A stretch of DNA of 64,000 nt. Origin: Rhizobium sp. R635 (GTDB taxonomy: Bacteria > Pseudomonadota > Alphaproteobacteria > Rhizobiales > Rhizobiaceae). This document shows, piece after piece, positions 27,465 through 36,957 of the stretch. The stretch lies in assembly GCF_002211285.1 (NCBI RefSeq), contig NZ_LOKX01000003.1:145295-209294 (forward strand). The letters are read 5' to 3'. Position 1 is the stretch's first letter. Every line of letters starts with the position of its first letter. The notes below the pieces were generated by a model. It ran no database searches. It was not told the origin of the DNA and saw only the letters and a list, made by a program, of their open reading frames with translations. The position numbers were made by a program, and so were the translations under genes.

Positions 27465-27637
27465 TACCCCCTCTGTCCTGCTGGACATCTCCCCCACAAG
27501 GGGGGAGATCGACAAGCGGCCTGACCGTCGCACACAGCTACCGCTTTGCCGGGCGACAACGCTTGTTGTTTGGGGAGCCGCGCACCCAGCCGATCTCCCT
27601 CCTTGTGGGGGAGATGTCCGGCAGGACAGAGGGGGTG
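27465..27637. repeat. RIME-like inverted-repeat element between cckA and psuG
   Basis: Two arms of about 48 bases in inverted orientation (about 27465-27512 and 27590-27637) flank about 77 bases. Each arm contains CCCCCTCTGTCCTG followed by GGACATCTCCCCCACAAGG, so each arm also has internal palindromes. The arms differ at only a few positions. It resembles the Rhizobium-specific intergenic mosaic element RIME1. It sits between two convergent genes and could act as a bidirectional terminator. Confidence 0.7.
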
Positions 27638-27687
27638 CTACACGGCACTATCTATCTGTATGGCCGGACCAGTTCGCCCGTCAAAAA

Positions 27688-28614
27688 TTACTCGCCCAGC
27701 GCCACGGCAATCTCCGCCGCAAGCCGGGCATTGTTCTCCACCAATGCAATATTCGTCTTCAGGCTCTGCCCGTCCGTCAGGTCGAAGATGGTCGAGAGCA
27801 GATACGGCGTCACCGCCTTGCCGGTGATTTCGTCGCGCTCGGCGCTATCAAGTGCCCGCTCGATATAGATTTCCATTTCCTCGCGCGCGATCTCGTCGGC
27901 TTCGGGCACCGGATTGGCGACGAGCATGCCGCCATCGATGCCGAGCTGATCGCGCACGGTCTGGAAATTGGCGATGGCCGCCGGGCTGTTCAGCGACAGC
28001 GGGCTTGGAATGCCCGAGGAGCGCGACCAGAAGGCGGGGAATTCTTCGCTCTCATAGGTGACGACGGGTACGCCGCGGGTTTCCAGCACTTCCAGCGTCT
28101 TCGGAATGTCGAGGATCGCCTTGGCGCCGGCGCAGACGACGATGACGCCGGTGCGCGCCAGTTCTTCCAGATCGGCCGATATATCGAAGCTTTCCTCGGC
28201 GCCGCGATGCACGCCGCCGATGCCGCCGGTGGCAAAGACGCGGATGCCGGCGCGGGCTGCCGCAATCATCGTCGCCGCGACCGTGGTGGCGCCGGTGCGG
28301 CGCTCGGCGATCGCGAAAGCGAGGTCAGCGCGCGACACCTTCATCACATCAGTCGCCTTGGCGAGCTGCTCCAGTTCGGCGGATTCAAGGCCGATATGCA
28401 AGGTGCCGTGGATGACGGCGATCGTTGCCGGGACGGCGCCCTGTTCGCGGATGATCGTCTCGACGCTGCGGGCCATCTCGATATTGCCGGGGTAGGGCAT
28501 GCCGTGGGTGATGATGGTCGATTCCAGCGCCACCAGCGGCGCGCCGCGCTGCTTGGCGCTGGCGACTTCCTTCGAATAGGCGATCGGCAGAAGAGGAGAG
28601 ATGGGCTTGGTCAT
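27688..28614 (-). CDS. psuG: Pseudouridine-5'-phosphate glycosidase
   Basis: Splits pseudouridine 5'-phosphate into uracil and ribose 5-phosphate, the second step of pseudouridine breakdown. It has 308 residues from the ATG at 28614, which has AGGAAAA 6 bases upstream. Conserved stretches are ALESTIITHGMPYPGN (about 33-48), KVSRADLAFA (about 104-113) and TGGIGGVHRGAEESFDISADL (in part; about 138-158), all characteristic of the family. The kinase for the first step lies directly upstream on the same strand, so the two form a catabolic operon. Confidence 0.93.
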   Translation of the reverse strand: MTKPISPLLPIAYSKEVASAKQRGAPLVALESTIITHGMPYPGNIEMARSVETIIREQGAVPATIAVIHGTLHIGLESAELEQLAKATDVMKVSRADLAFAIAERRTGATTVAATMIAAARAGIRVFATGGIGGVHRGAEESFDISADLEELARTGVIVVCAGAKAILDIPKTLEVLETRGVPVVTYESEEFPAFWSRSSGIPSPLSLNSPAAIANFQTVRDQLGIDGGMLVANPVPEADEIAREEMEIYIERALDSAERDEITGKAVTPYLLSTIFDLTDGQSLKTNIALVENNARLAAEIAVALGE

Positions 28615-28702
28615 GATCTTTTCCTGTGATCGGCAGAGCATGATACCGAAAAGCCGGGCGGGTTTCGAACGGCGTCATGCTCAACTCTTTAATTCAGCCG
28701 CT

Positions 28703-29647
28703 TCAATGCAGAATTCTGGCCTCGGGAACAAGGGCAAGCGCCTCATTCAGGAGAACCGGCGTCAGATTTTCATTGACGGCGTGCCGCGACTGCACGGTCA
28801 GCACTGCTGCTGCCGCGCCGTGGCGAACAGCCTCCGCGAGCGGCAAGCCTGACATCAAGGCGGCGAGTGTGCCGGCGGCAAGGGAATCTCCGGCGCCCGT
28901 GACGTCGGCGACGGTCTCGGCGATCGGCGGCTGCAGCGTCACGGCGCGGCCCTCACAAATCGCAACCAGCTCGCGCCGGCCGCGGGTGACGACGGCGTTT
29001 CGGATGCCGATTTCGTTCAGGAGCGGCGGCCAATCGCCCACATCCTCCGGCTGTCCGCCGGTAAGGGCAGCGGCTTCGGCCTCGTTCAGGAACAGATAGT
29101 CGATATCCTCGATGCAGGGTTTCAGCCTGACAACCTTGGCCGGCGAGATCGCGATCGCCGCGACGGGTTTTGCGAGGGAGCGCGCCTTCGCGACGATTGC
29201 CGAGATCGTCTCTTCCGGCAGGTTGGCATCGAAAAGGATGAAATCATGGGCGGCGAAGGCTTCCCGCACCCAGCGGATGGAGAGCCGGCGCGGCACGAAG
29301 AAACGGTAGAGTTCCATGTCGGCAAGGGCGATGACGAGGTTGCCGTCCTTCTCGATGATCGCCGTGTAACTCGGCGTCTTGCGGTCGAGGAAAACGAAGG
29401 GGCGGTCATCGACGCCGGCGAAATCGGCGGCTTCACCGACCATCTCGCCGGTAGCGTCGCCGCCGCGCGGCGAGATCATCGTCACTTGAAAGCCGAGCCT
29501 TGCGAGATTGCGCGCGGCGTTGAAGCCGCCGCCGCCCGGTTCCTCGAACCATGTGCCGGGATTGCTGGCGCCTGGCGCCGTCTCGCCGGAAATACGGCCG
29601 CGCCGATCGATATGGGCGCCGCCGAGAACGAGAATCTTTTTCTTCAT
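28703..29647 (-). CDS. psuK: PfkB-family carbohydrate kinase, probable pseudouridine kinase
   Basis: Ribokinase-family kinase of 314 residues (ATG 29647; AGGAGAG 7-8 bases upstream). It shows the substrate-binding EEPGGGGFNAARNLARLG stretch (about 36-53) and the catalytic anion-hole motif DVTGAGDSLAAG (about 251-262). General PfkB kinases have many substrates. The pseudouridine assignment comes from the neighbouring psuG, 88 bases downstream on the same strand. A ribokinase-like role is the alternative. Confidence 0.82.
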   Translation of the reverse strand: MKKKILVLGGAHIDRRGRISGETAPGASNPGTWFEEPGGGGFNAARNLARLGFQVTMISPRGGDATGEMVGEAADFAGVDDRPFVFLDRKTPSYTAIIEKDGNLVIALADMELYRFFVPRRLSIRWVREAFAAHDFILFDANLPEETISAIVAKARSLAKPVAAIAISPAKVVRLKPCIEDIDYLFLNEAEAAALTGGQPEDVGDWPPLLNEIGIRNAVVTRGRRELVAICEGRAVTLQPPIAETVADVTGAGDSLAAGTLAALMSGLPLAEAVRHGAAAAVLTVQSRHAVNENLTPVLLNEALALVPEARILH

Positions 29648-29814
29648 TTCAGCTGCTCTCCTGGCGCCGAAGGAGCGAATCGACCGGGAGAGCACCGTTC
29701 CGCCGGAGCCGGTTTTGACGGCTTAAGCCTTTGCTTTGCATCGATAAAACAAATATAGAACACGAACCGTTTTACCTTTTTCTTTCAATTGTTTGATCGC
29801 CTATTGCGGGAGTG

Positions 29815-29829
29815 GAACAAATAGGGTAC
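29815..29829. promoter_or_regulatory. LexA SOS box upstream of recA
   Basis: GAAC (29815-29818), seven bases, GTAC (29826-29829): an exact match to the alphaproteobacterial LexA site GAAC-N7-GTAC. It lies 48 bases before the recA ATG, so LexA repression and damage induction are expected. Confidence 0.85.
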
Positions 29830-29876
29830 AAACTCGACATTGCTTGAGCGGCTTCAATAACCTAAAGGTGGATCGG

Positions 29877-30965
<1,089 letters not shown>

Positions 30966-31006
30966 TTTTCGCGCTCAGTTCGTCTGCCAGTCCATTTGAA
31001 AGTCAG

Positions 31007-31044
31007 ACCGGCCGCATTCCCTGATCAGAATGCGGCCGGTTTTG
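31007..31044 (+). terminator. Rho-independent terminator of recA
   Basis: Perfect 13-bp stem ACCGGCCGCATTC (31007-31019) and GAATGCGGCCGGT (31028-31040), loop CCTGATCA, followed by TTTGTTTG, 42 bases after the recA stop. Confidence 0.9.
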
Positions 31045-31130
31045 TTTGTCGGCTGGACAGTGGCGGAGGCGAACGTTAAAAGCCGATGGATTTGTATTTA
31101 TCCGCCTTGGGCAGCATTGAAGGGCATAGA

Positions 31131-33785
31131 ATGAGCGGCGTGAACGATATCCGGTCGACCTTCCTCGACTATTTCAAGAAGAACGGCCACGAGATCGTTC
31201 CGTCTAGCCCGCTCGTGCCGCGTAACGACCCGACGCTGATGTTCACCAATGCCGGCATGGTGCAGTTCAAGAACGTCTTTACCGGCCTGGAAAAGCGTCC
31301 CTATTCCACGGCGACGACCTCGCAGAAGTGCGTGCGCGCCGGCGGCAAGCATAACGACCTCGACAATGTCGGTTATACCGCGCGTCACCTGACCTTCTTC
31401 GAAATGCTCGGCAACTTCTCCTTTGGCGACTATTTCAAGGAGAATGCGATCGAGCTTGCCTGGAAGCTCGTGACCGAGGGGTTCGACCTGCCGAAGCATC
31501 GCCTGCTGGTGACCGTCTATTCCGAAGACGAGGAAGCAGCGGCGCTGTGGAAGAAGATCGCCGGCTTCTCCGACGACAAGATCATCCGTATCCCAACCTC
31601 CGACAATTTCTGGCAGATGGGCGATACCGGCCCCTGCGGCCCTTGCTCTGAAATCTTCATCGACCAGGGCGAGAACGTCTGGGGCGGCCCTCCCGGTTCG
31701 CCCGAGGAAGATGGCGACCGGTTCCTGGAATTCTGGAACCTCGTCTTCATGCAGTTCGAACAGACCGAGCCCGGCGTGCGCAACCCGCTGCCGCGTCCGT
31801 CGATCGATACCGGCATGGGCCTGGAGCGTATGGCCTGCATTCTCCAGGGCGTTCAGAGCGTTTTCGACACCGACCTGTTCCGCACGCTGACCGGCGCGAT
31901 CGAGGATGCCGTCGGCGTCAAGGCCGCGGGCAGTGCCAGCCATCGCGTCATCGCCGATCACCTGCGCTCCTCCGCCTTCCTGATCGCCGACGGCGTTCTG
32001 CCGTCGAATGAGGGCCGCGGCTACGTGCTGCGCCGTATCATGCGCCGCGCCATGCGCCATGCCCAGCTTCTCGGCGCCAAGGAGCCGTTGATCTACAAGC
32101 TTCTGCCGACGCTGGTGCAGCAGATGGGCCGGGCCTATCCGGAGCTCGTGCGTGCCGAAGCACTGATCTCCGAGACGCTGAAGCTCGAGGAAAACCGCTT
32201 CCGCAAGACGTTGGAACGTGGCCTGTCGCTTCTATCCGACGCGACCGCCGACCTTTCCAAGGGCGACATGCTCGATGGAGAGACGGCTTTCAAGCTCTAT
32301 GATACCTACGGTTTCCCGCTCGACCTGACGCAGGATGCGCTGCGTGCCCGTGAAATCGGCGTCGATATATCGGGCTTTACCGATGCGATGCAGCGCCAGA
32401 AGGCCGAAGCCCGTTCGCATTGGGCCGGCTCCGGCGAGAAGGCAACGGAAACCGTCTGGTTCGAACTTAGGGAAAAGCACGGCGCGACCGAGTTTCTCGG
32501 TTACGACACGGAGACCGCCGAAGGCGTTGTCCAGGCGATCGTCCGCGATGGTGCGGTTGCGACCGAGACCAAGGCCGGCGACAAGGTGCAGATCGTCGTC
32601 AGCCAGACGCCGTTCTATGGCGAATCCGGCGGCCAGATGGGTGATACCGGCGTGATCTCCTCCGACCACGGCAAGATCGAGATATCGGATACGCAGAAGA
32701 AGGGCGAAGGCCTCTTCGTGCATTCCGGAACCGTGATCGAAGGCGTGTTCAAGGCCGGCGACGCTGTTGTGTTGACGGTCGATCATGCCCGCCGTTCGCG
32801 CCTGCGCGCCAACCATTCTGCAACCCATCTGCTGCATGAGGCAATGCGCGAGGTGCTCGGCACCCATGTCGCCCAGAAGGGTTCGCTGGTCGCGCCCGAG
32901 CGCCTGCGTTTCGACGTGTCGCATCCGAAGCCGATGTCTGCGGAAGAACTGAAGATCGTCGAGGACATGGCCAATGAGATCGTGCTGCAGAATGCGCCGG
33001 TCACGACCCGCCTGATGAGCGTTGACGACGCCATCGCCGAAGGCGCCATGGCGCTGTTCGGCGAGAAGTACGGCGATGAAGTGCGTGTCGTGTCGATGGG
33101 CACAGGCCTTCATGGCGCAAAGAGCAACAAGCCTTACTCGGTCGAGCTTTGCGGTGGCACGCATGTGTCGGCTACCGGGCAGATCGGCCTCGTGCGCATC
33201 CTCGGCGAAAGCGCCGTCGGTGCAGGGGTTCGCCGTATCGAAGCGGTGACCGGTGAATCGGCGCGCGAATATCTCGCCGAGCAGGACGAGCGCGTGAAGA
33301 CGCTCGCTGCCTCGCTGAAAGTTCAGCCTTCGGAAGTTCTGTCGCGCGTCGAAGCGCTGATGGACGAGCGCCGCAAGCTCGAAAAGGAACTGGCCGACGC
33401 CAAGCGCAAGCTTGCCATGGGCGGCGGGCAGGGCGGTTCTGCCGATGCCGTGCGCGAGGTCGCCGGAGTGAAGTTCCTCGGTAAGGCCGTGGCCGGCGTC
33501 GATCCGAAGGACCTCAAGGGTCTGGCCGATGACGGCAAAGCCAGCATCGGCTCCGGCGTCGTGACGCTCATCGGCGTGTCCGAGGATGGCAAGGCAAGTG
33601 CTGTTGTTGCGGTGACACCGGATCTGGTGCAGCGCTTCAGCGCCGTCGATCTGGTGCGCGTTGCTTCTGCCGCGCTCGGCGGCAAGGGCGGCGGAGGTCG
33701 TCCCGACATGGCGCAGGCCGGCGGCCCTGATGGCGCCAAGGCTGATGAGGCGCTTGAGGCTGTTGCAGCGGCACTTGCGGGCTGA
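31131..33785 (+). CDS. alaS: Alanyl-tRNA synthetase
   Basis: Charges tRNA-Ala with alanine. It has 884 residues from the ATG at 31131 ([11 protein letters not shown]), the usual length. The class II catalytic core occupies roughly 1-450. The editing domain has the zinc motif HSATHLLH (first His at 562), and the CGGTH motif starts at Cys674. The oligomerisation/C-Ala region follows (about 720-884, with a Gly-rich [14 protein letters not shown] stretch). AGGG lies 7 bases before the start. It follows recA, a conserved order in rhizobia. Confidence 0.98.
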   Translation: MSGVNDIRSTFLDYFKKNGHEIVPSSPLVPRNDPTLMFTNAGMVQFKNVFTGLEKRPYSTATTSQKCVRAGGKHNDLDNVGYTARHLTFFEMLGNFSFGDYFKENAIELAWKLVTEGFDLPKHRLLVTVYSEDEEAAALWKKIAGFSDDKIIRIPTSDNFWQMGDTGPCGPCSEIFIDQGENVWGGPPGSPEEDGDRFLEFWNLVFMQFEQTEPGVRNPLPRPSIDTGMGLERMACILQGVQSVFDTDLFRTLTGAIEDAVGVKAAGSASHRVIADHLRSSAFLIADGVLPSNEGRGYVLRRIMRRAMRHAQLLGAKEPLIYKLLPTLVQQMGRAYPELVRAEALISETLKLEENRFRKTLERGLSLLSDATADLSKGDMLDGETAFKLYDTYGFPLDLTQDALRAREIGVDISGFTDAMQRQKAEARSHWAGSGEKATETVWFELREKHGATEFLGYDTETAEGVVQAIVRDGAVATETKAGDKVQIVVSQTPFYGESGGQMGDTGVISSDHGKIEISDTQKKGEGLFVHSGTVIEGVFKAGDAVVLTVDHARRSRLRANHSATHLLHEAMREVLGTHVAQKGSLVAPERLRFDVSHPKPMSAEELKIVEDMANEIVLQNAPVTTRLMSVDDAIAEGAMALFGEKYGDEVRVVSMGTGLHGAKSNKPYSVELCGGTHVSATGQIGLVRILGESAVGAGVRRIEAVTGESAREYLAEQDERVKTLAASLKVQPSEVLSRVEALMDERRKLEKELADAKRKLAMGGGQGGSADAVREVAGVKFLGKAVAGVDPKDLKGLADDGKASIGSGVVTLIGVSEDGKASAVVAVTPDLVQRFSAVDLVRVASAALGGKGGGGRPDMAQAGGPDGAKADEALEAVAAALAG

Positions 33786-33845
33786 CCTGCCGTCCATTCC
33801 GCAGTTTCGAAAAGGCGGCAGCTCGGCTTCCGCCCAAGCTACATC

Positions 33846-33994
33846 ATTCCTGTGACCTCAGGGCTTTGCCCGAGGGATGTCACAGGAATCCAGTGCGCCC
33901 AAGTCCTTGGGCGCGAAGGACTCTTTTCTTTAGGTGCTGATTCATTCACGGCGCAGACGCGCCGTGGCTGGATTCCTGTGACGAGCACAGGAAT
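33846..33994. repeat. Palindromic repeat cluster between alaS and the AraC gene
   Basis: The 367 bases 33786-34152 hold no gene but three hairpins. (1) ATTCCTGTGAC (33846-33856) with GTCACAGGAAT (33879-33889) and an inner CTC/GAG stem. (2) GCGCCCAAG (33895-33903) with CTTGGGCGC (33906-33914). (3) ATTCCTGTG (33972-33980) with CACAGGAAT (33986-33994). The ATTCCTGTG core returns in the hairpin at 56482-56530, so this is a dispersed family. Function is unknown; transcript ends or DNA-binding sites are possible. Confidence 0.7.
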
Positions 33995-34152
33995 GAGGGA
34001 GGGGAGGCGGCGTAGCCGACATATGGCGACGCTTTTCTCTGCCGCTTACGGGGCGATGACATAGCGTTGGCGCTCCGGACCGCGCAAGTGCGCAGGATTT
34101 GTCAAATCGATATATGGTTCTTTTCAGCCGATCGATTTGCACGAGGTTTGAC

Positions 34153-35004
34153 ATGAACGGCGAAACGGCATGGGCACTTTACGAAAGCCGTCTGAGACGG
34201 GTTTCGGCCTATATTCACGACCACCTCGAGGAGGAGCTGGATATGGAGCGCCTGGCCGAAATCGCCTGTCTGTCGAGCTATCACTGGCACAGGATCTACC
34301 GGGCGATCTATGGCGGGACGCTGGCGGCCACCGTCAAGCGGCTGCGGCTGCATCGCGCGGCGGGCGAGATCGTCGGCACGGAGCTTGCCGTCGGCGAAAT
34401 TGCAAAGCGATCAGGCTATCCCAATCTCCAATCCTTCAATCGCATCTTCAAGTCGGTCTACGGCATGCCGCCGGCCCGCTACCGGAAAGAGGGAAGCCAC
34501 ACAGCCTTCGAACCCTCACCTGACGGAAAGACCAAAGCCATGTTCGACGTGACCATACGCGAGATCGGGCCAACCGAGTTGATCGGTGTTGCCCATACCG
34601 GTTCCTATATGCAGATCGGCAAAGCCTTCGAGACCTTGTTCGGAACGCTTTACGCCCGCGGCCTCGCAAGGCCCGAAATGCGGATGATCGGCGTCTATTT
34701 CGATGACCCGGACATCGTGCCGGCCGAAAAACTGCGCTCAGTCGCCTGCGTCACCGGCACCTCCGAGCTTCCTGCCGAGGCGCCGTTCGAACGACGCGGG
34801 ATCGAGGGCGGCGAATATGCCGTGCTGCGCCATAAGGGTCCCTATGCCGACATGCACAAGGCCTACCAGTGGCTCTATGCGGAATGGCTGCCCAAATCGG
34901 GGCGGCAGCTGAAGGACAGCGTCATGTTCGAGGAATATCTCAACAACCCGCGCGAGGTGCCGCCGACAGAACTGATGACGGACATTTATATGCCGCTCGC
35001 CTGA
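34153..35004 (+). CDS. AraC-family regulator with GyrI-like effector domain
   Basis: Transcription regulator of 283 residues. An N-terminal AraC-type double helix-turn-helix (about 12-113, ending in YGMPPARYRKEG) is followed by a GyrI-like/SOUL-type small-molecule-binding domain (about 131-283, DVTIREIGPTELIGVAHTG...). This Rob/SoxS-like layout usually senses hydrophobic or cationic compounds. The ATG at 34153 has GAGG 7 bases upstream. No obvious target gene sits beside it, so its regulon is unknown. Confidence 0.9.
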   Translation: MNGETAWALYESRLRRVSAYIHDHLEEELDMERLAEIACLSSYHWHRIYRAIYGGTLAATVKRLRLHRAAGEIVGTELAVGEIAKRSGYPNLQSFNRIFKSVYGMPPARYRKEGSHTAFEPSPDGKTKAMFDVTIREIGPTELIGVAHTGSYMQIGKAFETLFGTLYARGLARPEMRMIGVYFDDPDIVPAEKLRSVACVTGTSELPAEAPFERRGIEGGEYAVLRHKGPYADMHKAYQWLYAEWLPKSGRQLKDSVMFEEYLNNPREVPPTELMTDIYMPLA

Positions 35005-35070
35005 CGGCGAATATTTCAGGCAGTCATGGCGGACAAAGCGGCATGCTGCAATGGCAGAAGCATTTTCTAT

Positions 35071-35106
35071 TGCTATCTGTGTAGCTTGTAAGCTACACAG
35101 ATAGCA
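35071..35106. promoter_or_regulatory. Perfect 17-bp inverted repeat overlapping the toxin start, putative TA operator
   Basis: Arm 1 TGCTATCTGTGTAGCTT (35071-35087), spacer GT, arm 2 AAGCTACACAGATAGCA (35090-35106). The last base of arm 2 is the A of the toxin ATG. Toxin-antitoxin operons are commonly repressed by their own antitoxin at such palindromes. The site also covers the ribosome binding region, so in the mRNA the hairpin would mask the start codon unless transcription begins inside it. Confidence 0.75.
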
Positions 35107-35444
35107 TGAAGCGGTATGAAATCGAGACCTATGTCAACGAGGCTGGCCAATCTCCGGTGCAGGAATGGCTGGCACAGATAAAGGACAAAACCGCTCGAAC
35201 GAAACTCTATGCCCGCATTGATCGCGCAAGCTTTGGAAACTTTGGCGACTGGAAAAGCCTTCAAGGGGTCAAAGAAATCTATGAGTTGCGTGAACACTAC
35301 GGCCAAGGTTACCGCGTCTATTATACTATCGTCGGCCAGAAGATAGTTTTGCTGTTGGCAGGCTCCACCAAGCAGGACCAGAATAAGGCGATAACGAAAG
35401 CCGCGGAATATCTGGCTGACTACAAACGGAGGGTAAAACCATGA
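35106..35444 (+). CDS. Type II toxin, RelE/ParE superfamily (HI1419/HigB-like)
   Basis: Small toxin of 112 residues. The core NFGDWKSLQGVKEIYELREHYGQGYRVYY (in part; about 39-67), followed by VLLLAGSTKQDQNKAI, is typical of the COG3657/TIGR02683 group of RelE-like toxins, predicted ribosome-dependent mRNA nucleases. No Shine-Dalgarno sequence is seen apart from the palindrome that runs into the start codon. The stop overlaps the antitoxin ATG by four bases (ATGA), so the order is toxin first, as in higBA. The activity is inferred from family. Confidence 0.9.
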   Translation: MKRYEIETYVNEAGQSPVQEWLAQIKDKTARTKLYARIDRASFGNFGDWKSLQGVKEIYELREHYGQGYRVYYTIVGQKIVLLLAGSTKQDQNKAITKAAEYLADYKRRVKP

Positions 35445-35746
35445 CCGCACCCAGCAAGACTTTCGATTTTCAGGATCGCGACAACCTCCTGCGCGACCCT
35501 GAGCAAGCCTCCATCTACTTGGCCGAATGCCTTGAAGATGGTGATATGGAGCTTTTTCAAGAAGCCCTGCGCAATGTAGCCAAAGCGCAGATTGGCGGTG
35601 TTCGTGCCGTCGCCGAGCAGGCTCACCTAAGCCGTGAAAACCTGTACCGAGCCCTCTCCAAGAACGGTAAGCCGCAATTGGAGACCGTTTCAAAGATGCT
35701 ATCAGCCCTCGGGCTGAAATTCACGGTCACGCCTGCGCACCGGTAG
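35441..35746 (+). CDS. Type II antitoxin, HI1420/HigA-like HTH protein
   Basis: Antitoxin of 101 residues of the 'addiction module antidote' group (COG3636/TIGR02684). The N-terminal part (1-50) should bind the toxin. The helix-turn-helix (about 54-92, GGVRAVAEQAHLSRENLYRAL in part) should bind DNA. It overlaps the toxin gene by four bases. The perfect palindrome upstream of the operon is its likely binding site. The gene is intact and no mutation is visible in either partner, so the module could be active. Confidence 0.9.
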   Translation: MTAPSKTFDFQDRDNLLRDPEQASIYLAECLEDGDMELFQEALRNVAKAQIGGVRAVAEQAHLSRENLYRALSKNGKPQLETVSKMLSALGLKFTVTPAHR

Positions 35747-35771
35747 GGAGCAGGAAATCGCAGCATTTAGC

Positions 35772-36398
35772 TCAAGCGGCGTGCATCGTCTTGCCGGCCT
35801 CGTCGTCGAGCGCGTTTGCGTGCTTATAGGCCTCGCGCTCGCTGACACGGCCGAAATAGTCGATGAAGGCCTGGCGCTTTTCGATGCTGCCGAAGCCGAG
35901 GCCCCAGCCGATATGGGCGCCGACATAGACGTCGGCGGCGGTGAAGCGTTCGCCGGTGACATAGGCCGATTGGGAGACCGCCATCTCGAGCGTGTTCATG
36001 ACGTCGCCGAAACCGCCGCAGCCGGCCATGCGCAGGCGTTCCGCGGGAATTTCAAAGCCGAGTGCCTTCATCGTCACCGCCGATTCGAGCGGGCCGGCGG
36101 CAAAGAACATCCAGCGGTAATAACGGGCGCGTTCCTCCGGCCTTGGCGCCAGGCCCTTTTCCGGAAAAGTCTCGGCAAGATAGGCGCAGATCGCCGCGCA
36201 TTCGGTCACGATGGTATCACCGTGGCGGATCGCCGGCACCTTGCCCATCGGATTGACCCGGAGATATTCCGGCGCCTTCATGGTTTCGCCGAAGGTCAGG
36301 AGTTCGGTGCGATAGGGCTGGCCGATCTCCTCCAGCATCCAGCGCGCGATGCGGCCGCGCGACATGGGGTTGGTATAGAATACCAGTTCTTCAGTCAT
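35772..36398 (-). CDS. Glutathione S-transferase family protein
   Basis: Cytosolic protein of 208 residues from the ATG at 36398. The N-terminal thioredoxin-like domain (about 1-78) has the start YTNPMSRGRIARWMLEE and the glutathione-binding VPAIRHGDTIVTECAAI stretch with the cis-Pro. A helical C-terminal domain follows (about 88-208). The active-site residue is probably Ser12 (NPMSRG), as in beta/theta-like classes. The substrate is unknown. It lies 60 bases downstream of the GNAT gene on the same strand, so they may be co-transcribed. Confidence 0.88.
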   Translation of the reverse strand: MTEELVFYTNPMSRGRIARWMLEEIGQPYRTELLTFGETMKAPEYLRVNPMGKVPAIRHGDTIVTECAAICAYLAETFPEKGLAPRPEERARYYRWMFFAAGPLESAVTMKALGFEIPAERLRMAGCGGFGDVMNTLEMAVSQSAYVTGERFTAADVYVGAHIGWGLGFGSIEKRQAFIDYFGRVSEREAYKHANALDDEAGKTMHAA

Positions 36399-36458
36399 GA
36401 CATCCTCCTCGTTTCCCGGAATCAATAGTGCGGGCTGGCGTTTCTGCAACCCTGCTGC

Positions 36459-36887
36459 CTAAAGCGCCTTGCGGTATTGGATGAAGCCTGAGCGTTCGGC
36501 GATCTTGTCATAAAGGCGTCGGGCCGTCGCATTGCTTTCATACGTCATCCAATAGAGCCTGCCGGCACCGTTTTGCCGGGCCAGCCCGGCGACGGCCTCG
36601 ATCAGTGCTGCGCCGGTGCCGAACCCGCGTCGACTGTCCTCGATATAGAGATCCTGGAGATAGCAGGTCCATTGCGGCAGCCAGCAGGACCGATGGAAGA
36701 TGGCGTGTACGATGCCGACGAGGCGGCCGTCTTCGTCGAAGGCGCCGAGCGCATGCATCGGTCGAGCCCAGGTAAGATCGGTCGTCTCGGTGGGGATCAC
36801 CACTTCGTAGAAACGCTGGTAGGCAGCCCATAAGGGTTCCCAGGCCGCGTAGTCAGAGGGTTGAAGCGGGCGCACGGTCGCCGTCAT
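36459..36887 (-). CDS. GNAT family N-acetyltransferase
   Basis: Acetyl-CoA-dependent acetyltransferase of 142 residues. The ATG at 36887 has GGGAGAA directly upstream. The acetyl-CoA-binding motif A lies in LQDLYIEDSRRGFGTGAALI (in part; about 80-100), with the R/Q-x-x-G-x-G/A signature as RRGFGTG. The C-terminal motif B ends in ATARRLYDKIAERSGFIQY. The substrate is unknown. Confidence 0.88.
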   Translation of the reverse strand: MTATVRPLQPSDYAAWEPLWAAYQRFYEVVIPTETTDLTWARPMHALGAFDEDGRLVGIVHAIFHRSCWLPQWTCYLQDLYIEDSRRGFGTGAALIEAVAGLARQNGAGRLYWMTYESNATARRLYDKIAERSGFIQYRKAL

Positions 36888-36907
36888 TTGCTGTTCTCCC
36901 AAAATGA

Positions 36908-36933
36908 AAACGGCGGGGAAATCCCCGCCGTTT
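36908..36933 (-). terminator. Rho-independent terminator of icd
   Basis: Perfect 11-bp stem AAACGGCGGGG (36908-36918) and CCCCGCCGTTT (36923-36933) with a 4-base loop. On the minus strand it is followed by TCATTTT. It lies 24 bases beyond the icd stop. Confidence 0.85.
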
Positions 36934-36957
36934 CAATGCTATTCCGAAAAGGACTGA

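Noticed and set aside
31098..32060. Long minus-strand frames opposite alaS (also 32232-33797)
   Set aside because: Shadows of alaS caused by codon bias; no domain or start signal supports them.
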